A stretch of 64,000 nt of DNA from Acholoe squamosa (taxonomy: Eukaryota > Annelida > Polychaeta > Phyllodocida > Polynoidae): the NCBI GenBank assembly GCA_949317995.1, contig OX439049.1, forward strand, positions 16,802,395 to 16,866,394, written 5' to 3'. Below are positions 42,851 through 54,100 of the stretch, piece after piece. Made by a program: the position numbers and the translations under genes. How positions within the stretch are numbered: position 1 is the stretch's first letter; each line of letters starts with the position of its first letter. Under the pieces are notes generated by a model, which searched no databases, was not told where the DNA came from, and was given only the letters and a program-made list of their open reading frames with translations.

Positions 42851-43552
42851 ACTCCTTCGAATATTATTCGATACACCGCCTCACACAAGAATTAATTAAT
42901 CCGCAGTGGAAACTTCCACCAAACAAAAGCACGTTCGTCTCCTATGAGCGACAATGGGTGCACAACAACCCTTAGTGCCTCAATGTGCATGCGCGAGGGA
43001 GACTGCGCCACTCCAGTTTTGAACTGGTACACCACCTTTCCGACCAAGGCAAAAATTGGTACCACATCAGGCAGCGCCTGCTGCAGATTGAGGATTTTGC
43101 TCTCTGTTTGGTCAGTGTGTTGGTGTGTACCTACACTGTTCATATCATAGGGAGTTCAACAGAATCGCATGAAGTATCCTACGTGCATGCCAGCTTAGCT
43201 GTCTGTTACCCACAGGAACCATGAATGGGGTACTTCAGTGCTCCTGACCTCACATTGAGTCAGTTTTAAAGTATCTCAACTTTCATAAACAAATAACATC
43301 ACACAGTACAGGACATATACACTCATTGTATACCAGGACTTAAGTAACGGCAGACCTCAGGGCAAGTCATGGGCTGCGCCTCTCTCCTACTCGACATTTC
43401 TTTTTCAACCCAGAAGTCTGTGGTGGTTTATCAGAAGATACCAGAGTCCTCTTCCTACCTCTACTCCTGTGTCCTAGCAAGACATTTTCCTTGTGATCGG
43501 ATCTTAGATTCACATGAGTTCGCTTAACCTTTTTCTTCGAAACATTTTTTGT
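42851..43552 (-). other. Element 2 spacer between pol and extra protein
   Basis: No supported frame; corresponds in position to 27293-27810 of element 1. Confidence 0.4.
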
Positions 43553-46140
43553 TTAAGTCCTCTTAGACTTCTTTTTATTTGATTTCACACCTCTATGCGA
43601 TGTTTTTAAACATTCTTGTTTCATAAGGATCTCATCTTTCCCTCTATCCCATCTCTCAGATAGTTCCTTACATTTAGCATTAGCAGCTTCTCTGCCTCTC
43701 CATCGTCGTAGTCTACAGACGTTCAATTTATTAATTCTACCCGTGGGTAAACTTAATATCACGGTTGACTCAGAAATAATCTTCGTCACTATATGAGGAC
43801 CATCCCACCCTGAAACCAATTTCTCAGATGACAAGGGTTCATGGATTCAAAATACCTTTTCGCTAACATTACAGAGCATGGGACTTCAGGACTAATCCCA
43901 ACTACACCATACACCAAGTCTGCAGGCATAATGATATCCTTGCCAAACACTAAAAGGTTTGGAGAGCAGTTCGTCGAAGCGTGTACAGTGCTATTATAAG
44001 CATGCACTACAAAATCACATTGTTCATCCCAATCATCTTGGCATGAATTTACCAAGGGCTTCAGGACTTGAATCAATGTTCTATTGAATCTTTCCACCTG
44101 GCCATCAGACTGAGGTCTGTGTGGGTTAGTTCAGGTTTTACATATTGCCAAATAAGGACTACCATAGGTTTGACTCAAATTCTCTTCCCTGGTCACTATG
44201 CATCATTAGAGGTGCGCCTATATGTAGGACCCATCCTCTGACAAATGCAGAGTATTTTTCGTGTAGTAGACCAAAACTACCATCATGCAGGTGTTTCCCC
44301 GAGGTGTGGGTTCCAGTCCACTTATGATGTCGATAGCTATTTGGGGCGAATCTTACCCCAAACAGGTCAACCTGTCTATAATTTCCAGCTCGGTCCACTG
44401 AGCTAGAAACTTATGAGTTTCTCGATCTTCAATAGAGATGGCAGGCCTTTTGGGCTTCTTACCATTCTTCAGTCGTATAATTACTCATTTTATTGAAGGG
44501 TCATTCTGTTGAAACTGCTTGATGGTCTCAGGGGACCAATTAACAATATTTTCCACACAGAGGTCAGGCAAAGGTTCAATTTTTCGAGCTTTCCCTCGGG
44601 TTCGAACCCCTGCCAGCACAGCATTGTGTGCCCCACAATCATCACAATCGAGTTTCTGACACTTTCGTATCGGTTGTCTAGACAGGGCATCAACATTTAC
44701 ATGCTTTGAGCCTGCTCGATGTTGGATTTGGCTGTGCTCTAATCTGAACTCAGATAAATGAGCCAACCAGCGCCCAATCATCCCTTCAGCATCTTTGAAG
44801 TTAAAAAGCCACTTCAAAGATGAGTGATCAGTTCTCAACGTGAAGTTGGAACCCCAAAGAAAGTGCCAAAATTTCTTGGTATACACCACCACAGCCAACA
44901 ACTCATGTTTAGTGGTGTAATAATTTCTTTGCGCTTTATTCAAAGTATTACTTGCAAAAGCAATGGGAACTTCAACTTCATCTTGGACCTGAGACAGAGC
45001 AGCCCCTATGCTATCATGGCTAGCATTGAGGATGATATGCCCATCCAAAGTTGGATATTTCAACACTGGCGTATTTGCAAACAAATCTTTTATAGCCTGA
45101 AAAAACTTGTCTTGCTCGCTACCCCAAGGAAAACGTTTCTTAACCCGTCCTGGAGTCCAATGTGCAAGTATCTGTAGAGGATAGCTTACTTTAGAATAGT
45201 TCGGGATAAAGTCTTTATAATATGAGCAAAGGCCCAGGAAGGATCGAATCTCCCTGGCTTTTTCAGGCTTAGCCCATTCTGAAACTGACTGAAGTTTCTC
45301 AGGGTCGGCTTGTATGCCGCCAGGTGTTATAATTCGGCCTAAATAAGTAATGGATGTTTTAAACAAATTTCATTTTTTAGGTTTAAGCTTTAATCCATTG
45401 GCTTGGATTTGTTTCAAAACCAGTTTGATGTTGTTAGCACAATCCAAATATGACTATGTCGTCAAGATATACCAAGCAGCGTTCATATAGAAGATGACGG
45501 TCTCCATCATGGCTTAGAATGTTGCTGGCGCATTACATATCCCGAATGGCAATAGGTTATATTGGAATAGTCCCATATGACTCAAAAAGGCTGTCTTCTC
45601 CATTTCCTCAGGTTTCATTCCAATTTGCCAATACCCGGACTGTAAATCTAGGGTACAGAAATACTTATTCCCTCCGAGAGAGTCCAAAGTTTCATCTATC
45701 CTAGGTAAAGGATAAGAATTCTTCTTAGTTAAGCTGTTAAGTTTTCGATAATCCACACAGAACCTTATGGTTCCGTCTTTCTTTGTAGTCATGCAAACAG
45801 GACTAGACCAAGGGCTGGTATTAGGTACGATGACCCCCTGCTTCAATTGATTAAGGATTTGCTTCTCTGCTTCAAGTTTCTTTTTCAGAAGCAACCTCCG
45901 ATAAGGAATCTTAAAGGGTTTGGCATCTCCAGTATCAATGCTGTGTAGAACTTTATCAGTCCTACCCACCGAACCTCCATCCTCCCCAAAGGCAGGAAAA
46001 TAGTCTGTTAACAGATTTCGAAGTCTCCTTTTCTCATCAACGTTGGTCAATAAAGAGTCATGAACAAGCTTGTCCATTTCATCTGTCAATTTCTTAACAG
46101 GTATCGGGTTGGCTTTGCTTTCAAAGTGGGCTTCGGAAAT
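43553..46140 (-). pseudogene. pol: Element 2 pol remnant
   Basis: RT start (45514-46089: DTGDAKPFKIPYRR, SLDLQ-type LDLQSGYW); a YLDD box around 45447-45480 in a separate frame; RT thumb and RNase H (44485-45366, RTDHSSL); integrase core and C-terminus in fragments (44159-44398, 43789-44097, 43553-43834 with ERFNRT and WDGP). The His/Cys zinc module of integrase is missing: sequence jumps from the WTELEI-like region to FGVRFA near 44380, an internal deletion of ~100 codons relative to element 1. Several frameshifts; not functional. Confidence 0.85.
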
Positions 46141-46351
46141 ATATTAAGTTAGAGACATGTGCCCTATATGTTCACTCTTATGTAAATAGATAAGGTCAGA
46201 TCCTCGGTTTGTCACTGGGACGACTGTCCAAGCTCCATTACCGACTAGAGTATCTACAGATTCCAATCTTAAAGAACTCAGCCTCTCCTGGCTAGGTTCA
46301 AACACCGCATTAGCACATTTGAACGCGAGGTTTCAGGAGGAGCACAACACG

Positions 46352-46840
46352 TCACAAGTAGTAGCGGATTTTGCAGTTGTATGGATGCCTGAGTTTCAAC
46401 AAACCATGCCGTGGATCCAACACAGCTCCATACAAGCTAGCGAAGTCCAGCCCAATTATTCCATTATCGCTAATTTCAGCAAAGGTGGGGCACATGACAA
46501 AGTCATGTCCATCTATTCCGATCTGTATGAAGGTTTTACCAAAAGTCTGCATGCAGCTATCGTCTGCCGTGCAAGAATTTACGCCCACTTGGAGTGCATC
46601 AGGCTTACCCCCACATCAGTTCGAAGAACTTCCTGGAGATACACAAATGGCTGCCACAAGTATCTATCAAGAATTCCCCGACCTGTTCCTTCACCGATGC
46701 AGTAACATATCATCTTTTCCCTCCTAGAGAGGAAGGATTCTCAGCAAATTGAGCTTGTTCTTCAGAGTCACCAAGCTTCCATCCAAAGCCTTTCAAAAAA
46801 GCTAAACATGGATGGTCTGGGGGAAGGTGTGTCACACTCA
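46352..46840 (-). pseudogene. pro: Element 2 protease remnant
   Basis: 46352-46588 retains the protease C-terminal half with IIGLDFASLYG. Around 46640-46680 the active site reads DTCGSH where element 1 has DTGASH. Near 46770-46820 the HPCLAFLKGF block matches HPCLEFLKGC of element 1. Confidence 0.75.
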
Positions 46841-47039
46841 CCTGGGCCAGCTCTCTTCGATGCAGGATTTCTCCCTCTGGCCTCAAATCCTCTGATCCGC
46901 TATCACATCAAAGCTCCCGGCCCCGACTGGAGTGAGAGGATCTTTCTCACTTACCAGACTCCTTGGAGGAATTGGCTCTTTGGACTGTTTGATCTTGCCG
47001 TTTCCGGTATTCTGGTAGTGCCTTTTAATGGATCACATC

Positions 47040-47190
47040 TTTTGCCCTTAATATGAAACCCCTAGTGTTCCTCATTTCTTACTTCGCTCTCACCCTCTTT
47101 GATAGACGTAACACAAGCAAGTACAGGCTTCAGAGCAGTACATTCATGGGCATAATGACTTATCTCTTGACATCTCTTGTTTCCCAATGT
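47040..47190 (-). pseudogene. gag: Element 2 gag C-terminal remnant
   Basis: Near 47125-47165 the sense strand reads RCQEISHYAHEC, a CCHC knuckle that has lost its first Cys; compare FRCQETGHYAAEC in element 1. The rest of gag is absent. Confidence 0.65.
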
Positions 47191-47271
47191 CTCTGAATGA
47201 TATAATGGTCACATGAAGAAGGGTAGAATCAAATCACGCATCATGACATATCCATTAATTACTTGTTCCCC

Positions 47272-47367
47272 ATGTAATCGTCTGGTAGAAACTTGTAGCA
47301 GTTATAGCCATACCCCTCAAGGCCAGTGTTGCAGCCATAATCATCCCGATCAACATCTAGGTATTCC
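47272..47367 (-). pseudogene. Third lectin-exon fragment
   Basis: Encodes EYLDVDRDDYGCN and YNCYKFLPDDY, matching the start of the second-CTLD exon of units A and B. Only about 32 codons are preserved, then similarity ends on both sides. Confidence 0.75.
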
Positions 47368-47639
47368 AGATATTTATCAAGGAAATCTGAATTGTTGAAT
47401 TATTGAAGAAACTGTTTGATATTGTAGCAGAATTCCCGGCAAAGGGGGTCTAGTACTTCTCGTTGTGTTCTTACTGAAATGAAGCTGGAAAGCTCCAATT
47501 ACGGACCGCTAGGATGGCGTTAACACCAGGTCAAGGACAGATGACGACAAGGAAAATACAGTTCGATACATTTATTACTAAAAGAAATGATCAGTATTCG
47601 TCTGCAAAATCTATGTAAATAAATGAAGTTAAAAGTTAA

Positions 47640-47940
47640 GAGGCTGGTCTATGCTAAGCCCACATGTATATGCGAAATTGATATAGATGGGGCCAGGACT
47701 CCGCTAAGCCCACAAGTTTCTGATAAATTAAAGTTGAGGGGCCAGGACTCCACTAAGCCTGAACATATCTAATAATTTAAAGTTGAGGGGGCAAGGACCT
47801 TCGCTAAGCCCGCATGTATATGCAAAATTAAAGTAGAGGGGGCCAGGACTTCGCTAATCCCGCACGTATCCGATAAATTAAAGTTGAGGGGCCAGGACTC
47901 CACTAAGCCTGCATGTATCTAATAAATTAAAGTAGAGGGG
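47640..47940. repeat. Minisatellite, ~50 bp unit, about six copies
   Basis: Units share the core GGCCAGGACTYCRCTAAGCC followed by AATTAAAGTNGAGGG; individual copies differ by substitutions. Confidence 0.85.
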
Positions 47941-49700
47941 CATGATGATCTGAAACAAACATTAACAGTGAGGTGCCCGGGAAGTAACTGTTTGGGGTTG
48001 CCTCAGTCATGGTTACATGGTGGTGGCCAGGAGATCCTGAGGAAAAGTTCCTTAGTTCTCGGGAAGGCAGTATGGTACCGTGGGGAATTGGACATATCCC
48101 TGCTAAAACTTTGACATGCGGTAGACCCTAGGGATGCTGGGGTCCAAAATTAGGGTTGCAAAGTAAAACGCCACATCAGTTGAGCTGGGGACTGCGGAAG
48201 GCTGCGAGCTGGGCATCATGAGCAGACTGCGGAAGGCTGCGGCCGATCTTTGAACAGGACCTCCAAGGTGTTGGCATCACAACTCGCAGGGGCCTACCAA
48301 AAATTGGAGCTGAGCTGCAGGTAAGGGTAAGGCAGTGGGTTTCTGGAAAAGGACTGTCTGAATTGGAGCCGCTCCAGGATAGTGCTGTGTGTGAGAGCCA
48401 AGATGGTTCTGTCTGACTGGACAAGCCAGACTGCTTATATAGAACCTGACTGGGGCTGGTCAGGTGGTGAGCCCCAGCCAATGGGGAGAGGCCTAACAGG
48501 ACTCCATAGGGCCCAACAGGGCCCTGACAAGGCTCCCCTGATTGGCTGGAATTTTAGCCTGAATTTATTGAAATAACCAGACAATTTCCTAAAAATACAA
48601 CAATGCCATGTTGGTCTATGGCCCCAAATTAGTTGGAATTGATACCTAATTTTGGTGAAAGGGCCCTGGATTGGCCACACTTGGAGTGCAAATTTTGGCC
48701 ACTGCCTCCATTTTCCCAGTCCCGATCAGGCTGTAAGTTGACTCAAAAATATAGTGGTTTGTACCAATATTTTGTTGAAAAAACTAATGAGGCTACTTCA
48801 ATTAATGTCATATCTAACCATAGTGATACTTTAAATTGTGTGACTTTTGCAGAAAAGCCATGTTTTACAAAGCTTGGGTAGAAACAGGGCCCCGCGTGCG
48901 GGGCTGGTTACTTGAGTCCCTGTCCACAAGTGAAAGGGTGAAGAAGGAAGCTGGAGTGCTGTCACTGTTTCATCAAAATATAGCCCTAAACTAAAGAATA
49001 CAGACTAAATAAAGGTTGGTAGGGATGTATGAATGGTTGGTCAACTAACCTGACTATAGTAGGTGAGTTGACTTTGTTTAGATTTGTGTGATTGATGTTG
49101 GAAAGAAGGTCGCATCATGGGCGTAAATAGGGGTAACTGCCGACAGGGCTCCCGTGAAGCTGGGAGAGCTGGGCAGCCCGGCGAGATACGGGAGGGGGGG
49201 GGGCGATGTCATCTTTTTGCCGAACACCACACCATCAATGGGCAAGAAAATGAGTTCAACAAAGAAGAGTCCTTTTAAGGCTACATGGATAATGAGGGAT
49301 AGCACTCCAAGACTAAAAGGCATATCTGTTCTTTCAGACATGAATTTAATGTAAATGGATGGTCAAATACAATATTGTATAGTGGATCCATTGAATGATC
49401 TTTATATGAGTATCTCTGTTTTGTAATGCTAACATAATGCTCTTTGATACAGATGTTACTACATTGCACATATGACTTTCTGGTCTTGACCTCTCTACGC
49501 ACTCTATGTAAAAGCGCACAGTGTGTGATTATTCTTTGAACAGATATCACTTGCCTGAAGCACGGTAGTGACAGCAGCATTAGGTGCTTTGAGGTGGGTG
49601 ACACTGCACTGATGCCCTGCATCAAACCAGTGATGGTGGATAGCCTTGTTTTGAGTCCAATTAGGTCATAAGGAAATGATGTGACACACAGTCATGGCAG
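47941..49700. other. Unassigned stretch
   Basis: No supported gene. A GC-richer part (48170-48560) contains open stretches on both strands without recognisable domains; it could be an old LTR or SINE but nothing proves it. Confidence 0.35.
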
Positions 49701-50870
49701 CTTCTACTTGAGTCTTCTATTCTTCATAATTATACCCAGTTGTCTGTTATCTGTTGTATATATAAAAGCAATTGATTTACTTAACATACATCATCGTCCC
49801 AAACTTGTCTTTTGTGTAGAGTTATATGTAGCAAAGAATGATGATTTGGGCGGAGAGCGATTTCCATTCATCATATCAACTGCACAGCCAATTGAATGCT
49901 TCTATATGCAGGTATTTTCTATAATTGTACAAATATCTTGTAAACCTTATAAATAATGCCCTCTGTCTTAAAAAATATACCGTAATCTCTTGCGTATAAG
50001 GCGCACCTCGCATATAAGATGCCCCTAGAGATTTAGAATAAATTCATAACTTTTGTTCTACTGAATAGATTTTTAAAATCTAAATGTGTAGCTAGGTCCT
50101 ACAGACCCCCCAACCCTTCTATGTTGTATTATAAATTAGGAGGTGTGTAATATATCAAAAGAAAGGTCTTTGTGTCCCCCTCTTGGATCCAGGGAGAACT
50201 AAAATACAATAGAGGGAATGTACTTAATTTGATGTAGTCCCCAGGGCCCAATGGTCATTTAGAATAACATCATGGCAAAAACATCTGTTGTAACTTATAG
50301 TCAGACATAGCACTACTTTTGTTGCAAGACTGTAAAGTTTTGTGTCTTCATCATCTTAGATATAAAATGCAGGATGTCATGTGGGAGTTGCGCTGTTGAT
50401 GTTGATGCTTTGTTTCCATAATCCGTATTTGTTCAGTGCCATTTACTGGCATAACAGAGTTAATTGGCTTATAATGGATGTATGACAATTAACATCAACA
50501 AAATATATAATTGATAGGCTAGGTTTTTATTTGTCAGTCTTGAGCAGATTGGGGCAACTTTACATTTTGAAAATTCCAAAAGTAGTTGTTGTGGTCCTAA
50601 TAACTATAATTATACCTATTTACTAAGCAACATACGATATGGTATCAGCAGAATCATTTAAGCAAACAACTAGTAAAGAACCTTCATTGTATTTGGTTAT
50701 CAATATTCTATTGTATTTCTTTTACAAATTGAATAGTTTTGAGACTGAATCATTACAAATATCACCATATTGGTGTAGGTAATGTGCATCCTTTGTACAA
50801 TGAGATGCTATTTGTAGTAGACACTCTTAGGAACACATTATTCTTGCTGTCAATTAGGATTTAAGCAGAC
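49700..50870. repeat. Segmental duplication, unit B (left part)
   Basis: Paralogue of 15.7-16.85 kb plus 20.55-21.55 kb. Here the sequence is continuous, without the gag-like block, the CA repeat or the two MITE-like elements seen in unit A. Confidence 0.7.
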
Positions 50871-50891
50871 CAGCATCATTCCTCTCACAGC

Positions 50892-51079
50892 CTAGGTTAA
50901 CTTTTTTCTCTTGCAAACCATTCCCATTGGACGTGAAGGATTGTCTGATATGAACCATTCACCGTTTGACAAATCTAGGTAGACCTGTGGCCTGCCATGG
51001 GCCATGGGGGCCAGCAAATCGTCCACAGCAAAGTTATGGTAGTTAAACGGAACAGAAGGGTAGAAAGTCCAATCGAAAC
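50892..51079 (-). CDS. Lectin-like gene B: last exon
   Basis: Acceptor CCTACAG, start in phase 1 completing Gly, stop TAG at 50892-50894. It encodes GFDW, VYLDLSNGEWFISD, the final CTLD Cys and a basic tail, KRKKLT. Confidence 0.85.
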
Positions 51080-51119
51080 CTGTAGGGGAGCAGTATTATA
51101 TAAATCAAAAGGTTATTAT

Positions 51120-51175
<56 letters not shown>

Positions 51176-54100
51176 GGGAGAGTGAGAGAGGAGAGAGAGT
51201 TTTGTTTTAGACTAGCTAAATCTTGAATGATCATGCTTGATATGATTTTGAGGAAGTAGTGGTTAAAAAAGCAACTAATAGTAAAATCAGAGAGATCTAA
51301 TTTGCCATGTGGGATTTGACCTTATGCTGTGGTAGTTTCTTTTTGTGGCAGATGACACTGTGCCAGATGCTTTATACTACTATATGTCTTCCATGGTAAC
51401 AGACTCTTAATGGGGCTTAATATAACAGGTCCTTAATGGGGCTGTTGTAGTCAGCATTAGATATAGAACATCACTCACCATAATCCACATGGTATTGAAG
51501 TCCTGACAGGGGCACAGCAGTAGGAGACTGATGTTTTGACAGGTTGTTCATCCGTTCAACAACGAAGTTGTTCACGTCTTCCGACTCAATGAAAAGGTAT
51601 TCGGCATCATAGTATTGGTAGCATCCAAGATCATCCACATCCAAGTACTTGTCTGGCAGAAACTTGTAGCAGTAATGACCATATCCCTCAAAGCCAGGAT
51701 TGCAACCATAGTTGTCTCGGTCCATATCTAAGTATTCCCTGGCTGTAAACATAAGTGTCATTTAGGAAATGTATACAAATGATGAAACATGCAGTTGACC
51801 TTTCATCTACAATAGAACCTGCAACATATGGCTTACTTTCCTTCAGTTTGTAAGTAATGCATGGGCACCTTTTTCTCCGTATTCTTAATAATGCCTGTAT
51901 ATACTTTTGATTCAATATCATGATATTTTAGATTAACATCCTTGCATGGTTCGACAATTCAGCAACTTAAGATTTCCATCACGTTTCATTCACACTAGCA
52001 TACACTGGCATTGCTTTCAAATAACACCTAAAATTAGGTAGGCCTACAATTTAAGTTTAAATGCGCATGTGCTAAAATGATAGCATGTGTTCAACAGTGG
52101 CAGATGACATTTTTGAAAATGAGTGCCTTGTCCCTATTTCTGGCACCATATATCATGGTGGACTCTTTTTGTGCTTTATACGATTTGAAAAAAAAAAGAT
52201 CTGGGTGTGCCTTACATGAGACAATAAGTATTACACTCTGGCGAGCCCCCCAGAAAGGAAATTTGGTGATAATTTTGGGAAAATTTAATTAAGTGTCTAA
52301 TATTGATAGATATTACTTTATGAAGACATGGTAAAATGTTATAAAATGTTATTTGATTACCGAGAATTACTAGGACGCCAAAATGTATGTGTTGGTGGTT
52401 ATATTAATTAAAAATTAATAAAGAGAGAAACGAATGAAAAGACATGATTAACATAGACAATGAACGAACATACATAGACAAATTAAGATGAGGAGTGGGT
52501 GGGTGGGAATTAATGAAGAAAAAGGAGTCCTGCTAATATACCCCCCTCCCCCTGTTTGTGGGGACCAGGTAAATGGTACCTAGTCAGGAGGCTGTTGCAA
52601 AAAGGTTGGGATTTGATTTTCACACTAGCTAACGCATCTTCCAGTTTTCCCCAATTCTCCACCCAAAGAGACAAATTCCTACCTTTTACTCTAATGGAAT
52701 TGACTTGTTCTGAATTAAACTGCATTGCAATATGGGGAACTGCTTCCAAGATTGGTTCCACCTGAATGCTCCCTGTAGTAGGTAGGCCAGGGAATAGAAG
52801 GATGAAGGAAATAGCCGGGAATTAGTTCTCAATTGGGAAGCTTTTACCAATTCCCGACCAGTTCTAGGACCAATTACTTTTTGATAACCCAACAATGTTT
52901 TGGGTATAGCACCTCCAACAGAACCAACCCCAAATCTTTTCACAATGGCCTCCAGGGGGCACAGTCGGCAGAGCAGACTGGAGGCCGTTGCGAAAAGATT
53001 TGGAATTGATTCTGTCGAAGGTGCTATTCCCAAAATAGAACTCACTCACCTCAGGGAATTGGTTCCCTTGTGTGTTGCGAAAAAGGATTTGGTCAGAGGA
53101 GTGGTATAGGAGTGGTCCAGACTCAGGGTGTAATTCTCAAGTAGGAACCACTTCTTTGGGGAAGTCGATTCTCAGGGTGGGGAACAGCAGAAAATCAGAA
53201 CATCAAATAGCCACAGTGAGAATCAGTCCCAATTCTTTTTGCAACAGCCTCCTGACCCCACAACTCGATTCAAGCGCTATGTGGGCCCTGTATATGATTC
53301 AAGCGCTATGTGGGCCCTGTATATGATTCCCTCAAATTCATGCAAGGTATATTAGGGTATCCTTTGACAATTATTTTCAGCTGTGCATCTGTCAACAGCA
53401 TGAAGTTGATAACAGGACCAATAATCAAAGCAAAATAGGCCAAGAACATAACTAAAATATTTTCATTATGCTGAAGAGGATAACATACTGGAGGGAGCCT
53501 TGCAGAAGAAGTTCTGGAAATATCTACAGTCCCTATGGTCCCATCTCCCAAAGTCATAATATGTGTCCATGCAGATGCACCCCTCATTCTGAAAGAAAGA
53601 TCTTACAACAGTAAAGTCATAATTATGCAGATGGACCATAAATCAACAAGAGAAGGCACTTGGAAATAATTTTCCAAATAATAAATGTTCGCAATTTTTA
53701 CCCTCTTATGTGATAGGTTACATTGAATCCTTTTCAGAACATATTTGATTATGTCTCTATAATGAGTAGAAGCAGAGAAATCAATGTGAATCTGGAGGGG
53801 TTGGGTAAGCAAGCACCTACTAAAGATTTGTACTAGCCTGGCAGTGGGAGATTGGCAACAGTCACACTAGGCTGCCTTTCCTGTTTAATTACCTCATTAA
53901 CAGCAGTCACATTGACCCCAAACCTTTTAGGGAACCTCCTGTATGGTTTCATGTATACTGTGGAACAAAGGTGCTACCTCATGGACTATATTAGACCTTA
54001 GAATGAACAACTTATTACAAACATGTATATTGACAGGTAGAAGATCAACTTTGAAGAAGGTAGCAAATGGGCATTCATCAATACTTTGGTGTCAACCGGC

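Larger units (their letters stand above)
40574..47190 (-). mobile_element. Element 2: decayed relative of element 1
   Basis: Same strand and same gene order as element 1 (gag end, pro, pol, extra zinc-finger protein), with clear amino-acid similarity in all parts but many stops and frameshifts. Most of gag and the 5' LTR are missing, and at ~47190 the sequence passes straight into the lectin duplication. No recognisable LTR was found on the left. It is a different, older lineage than element 1, since pol proteins differ at many positions. Confidence 0.85.
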
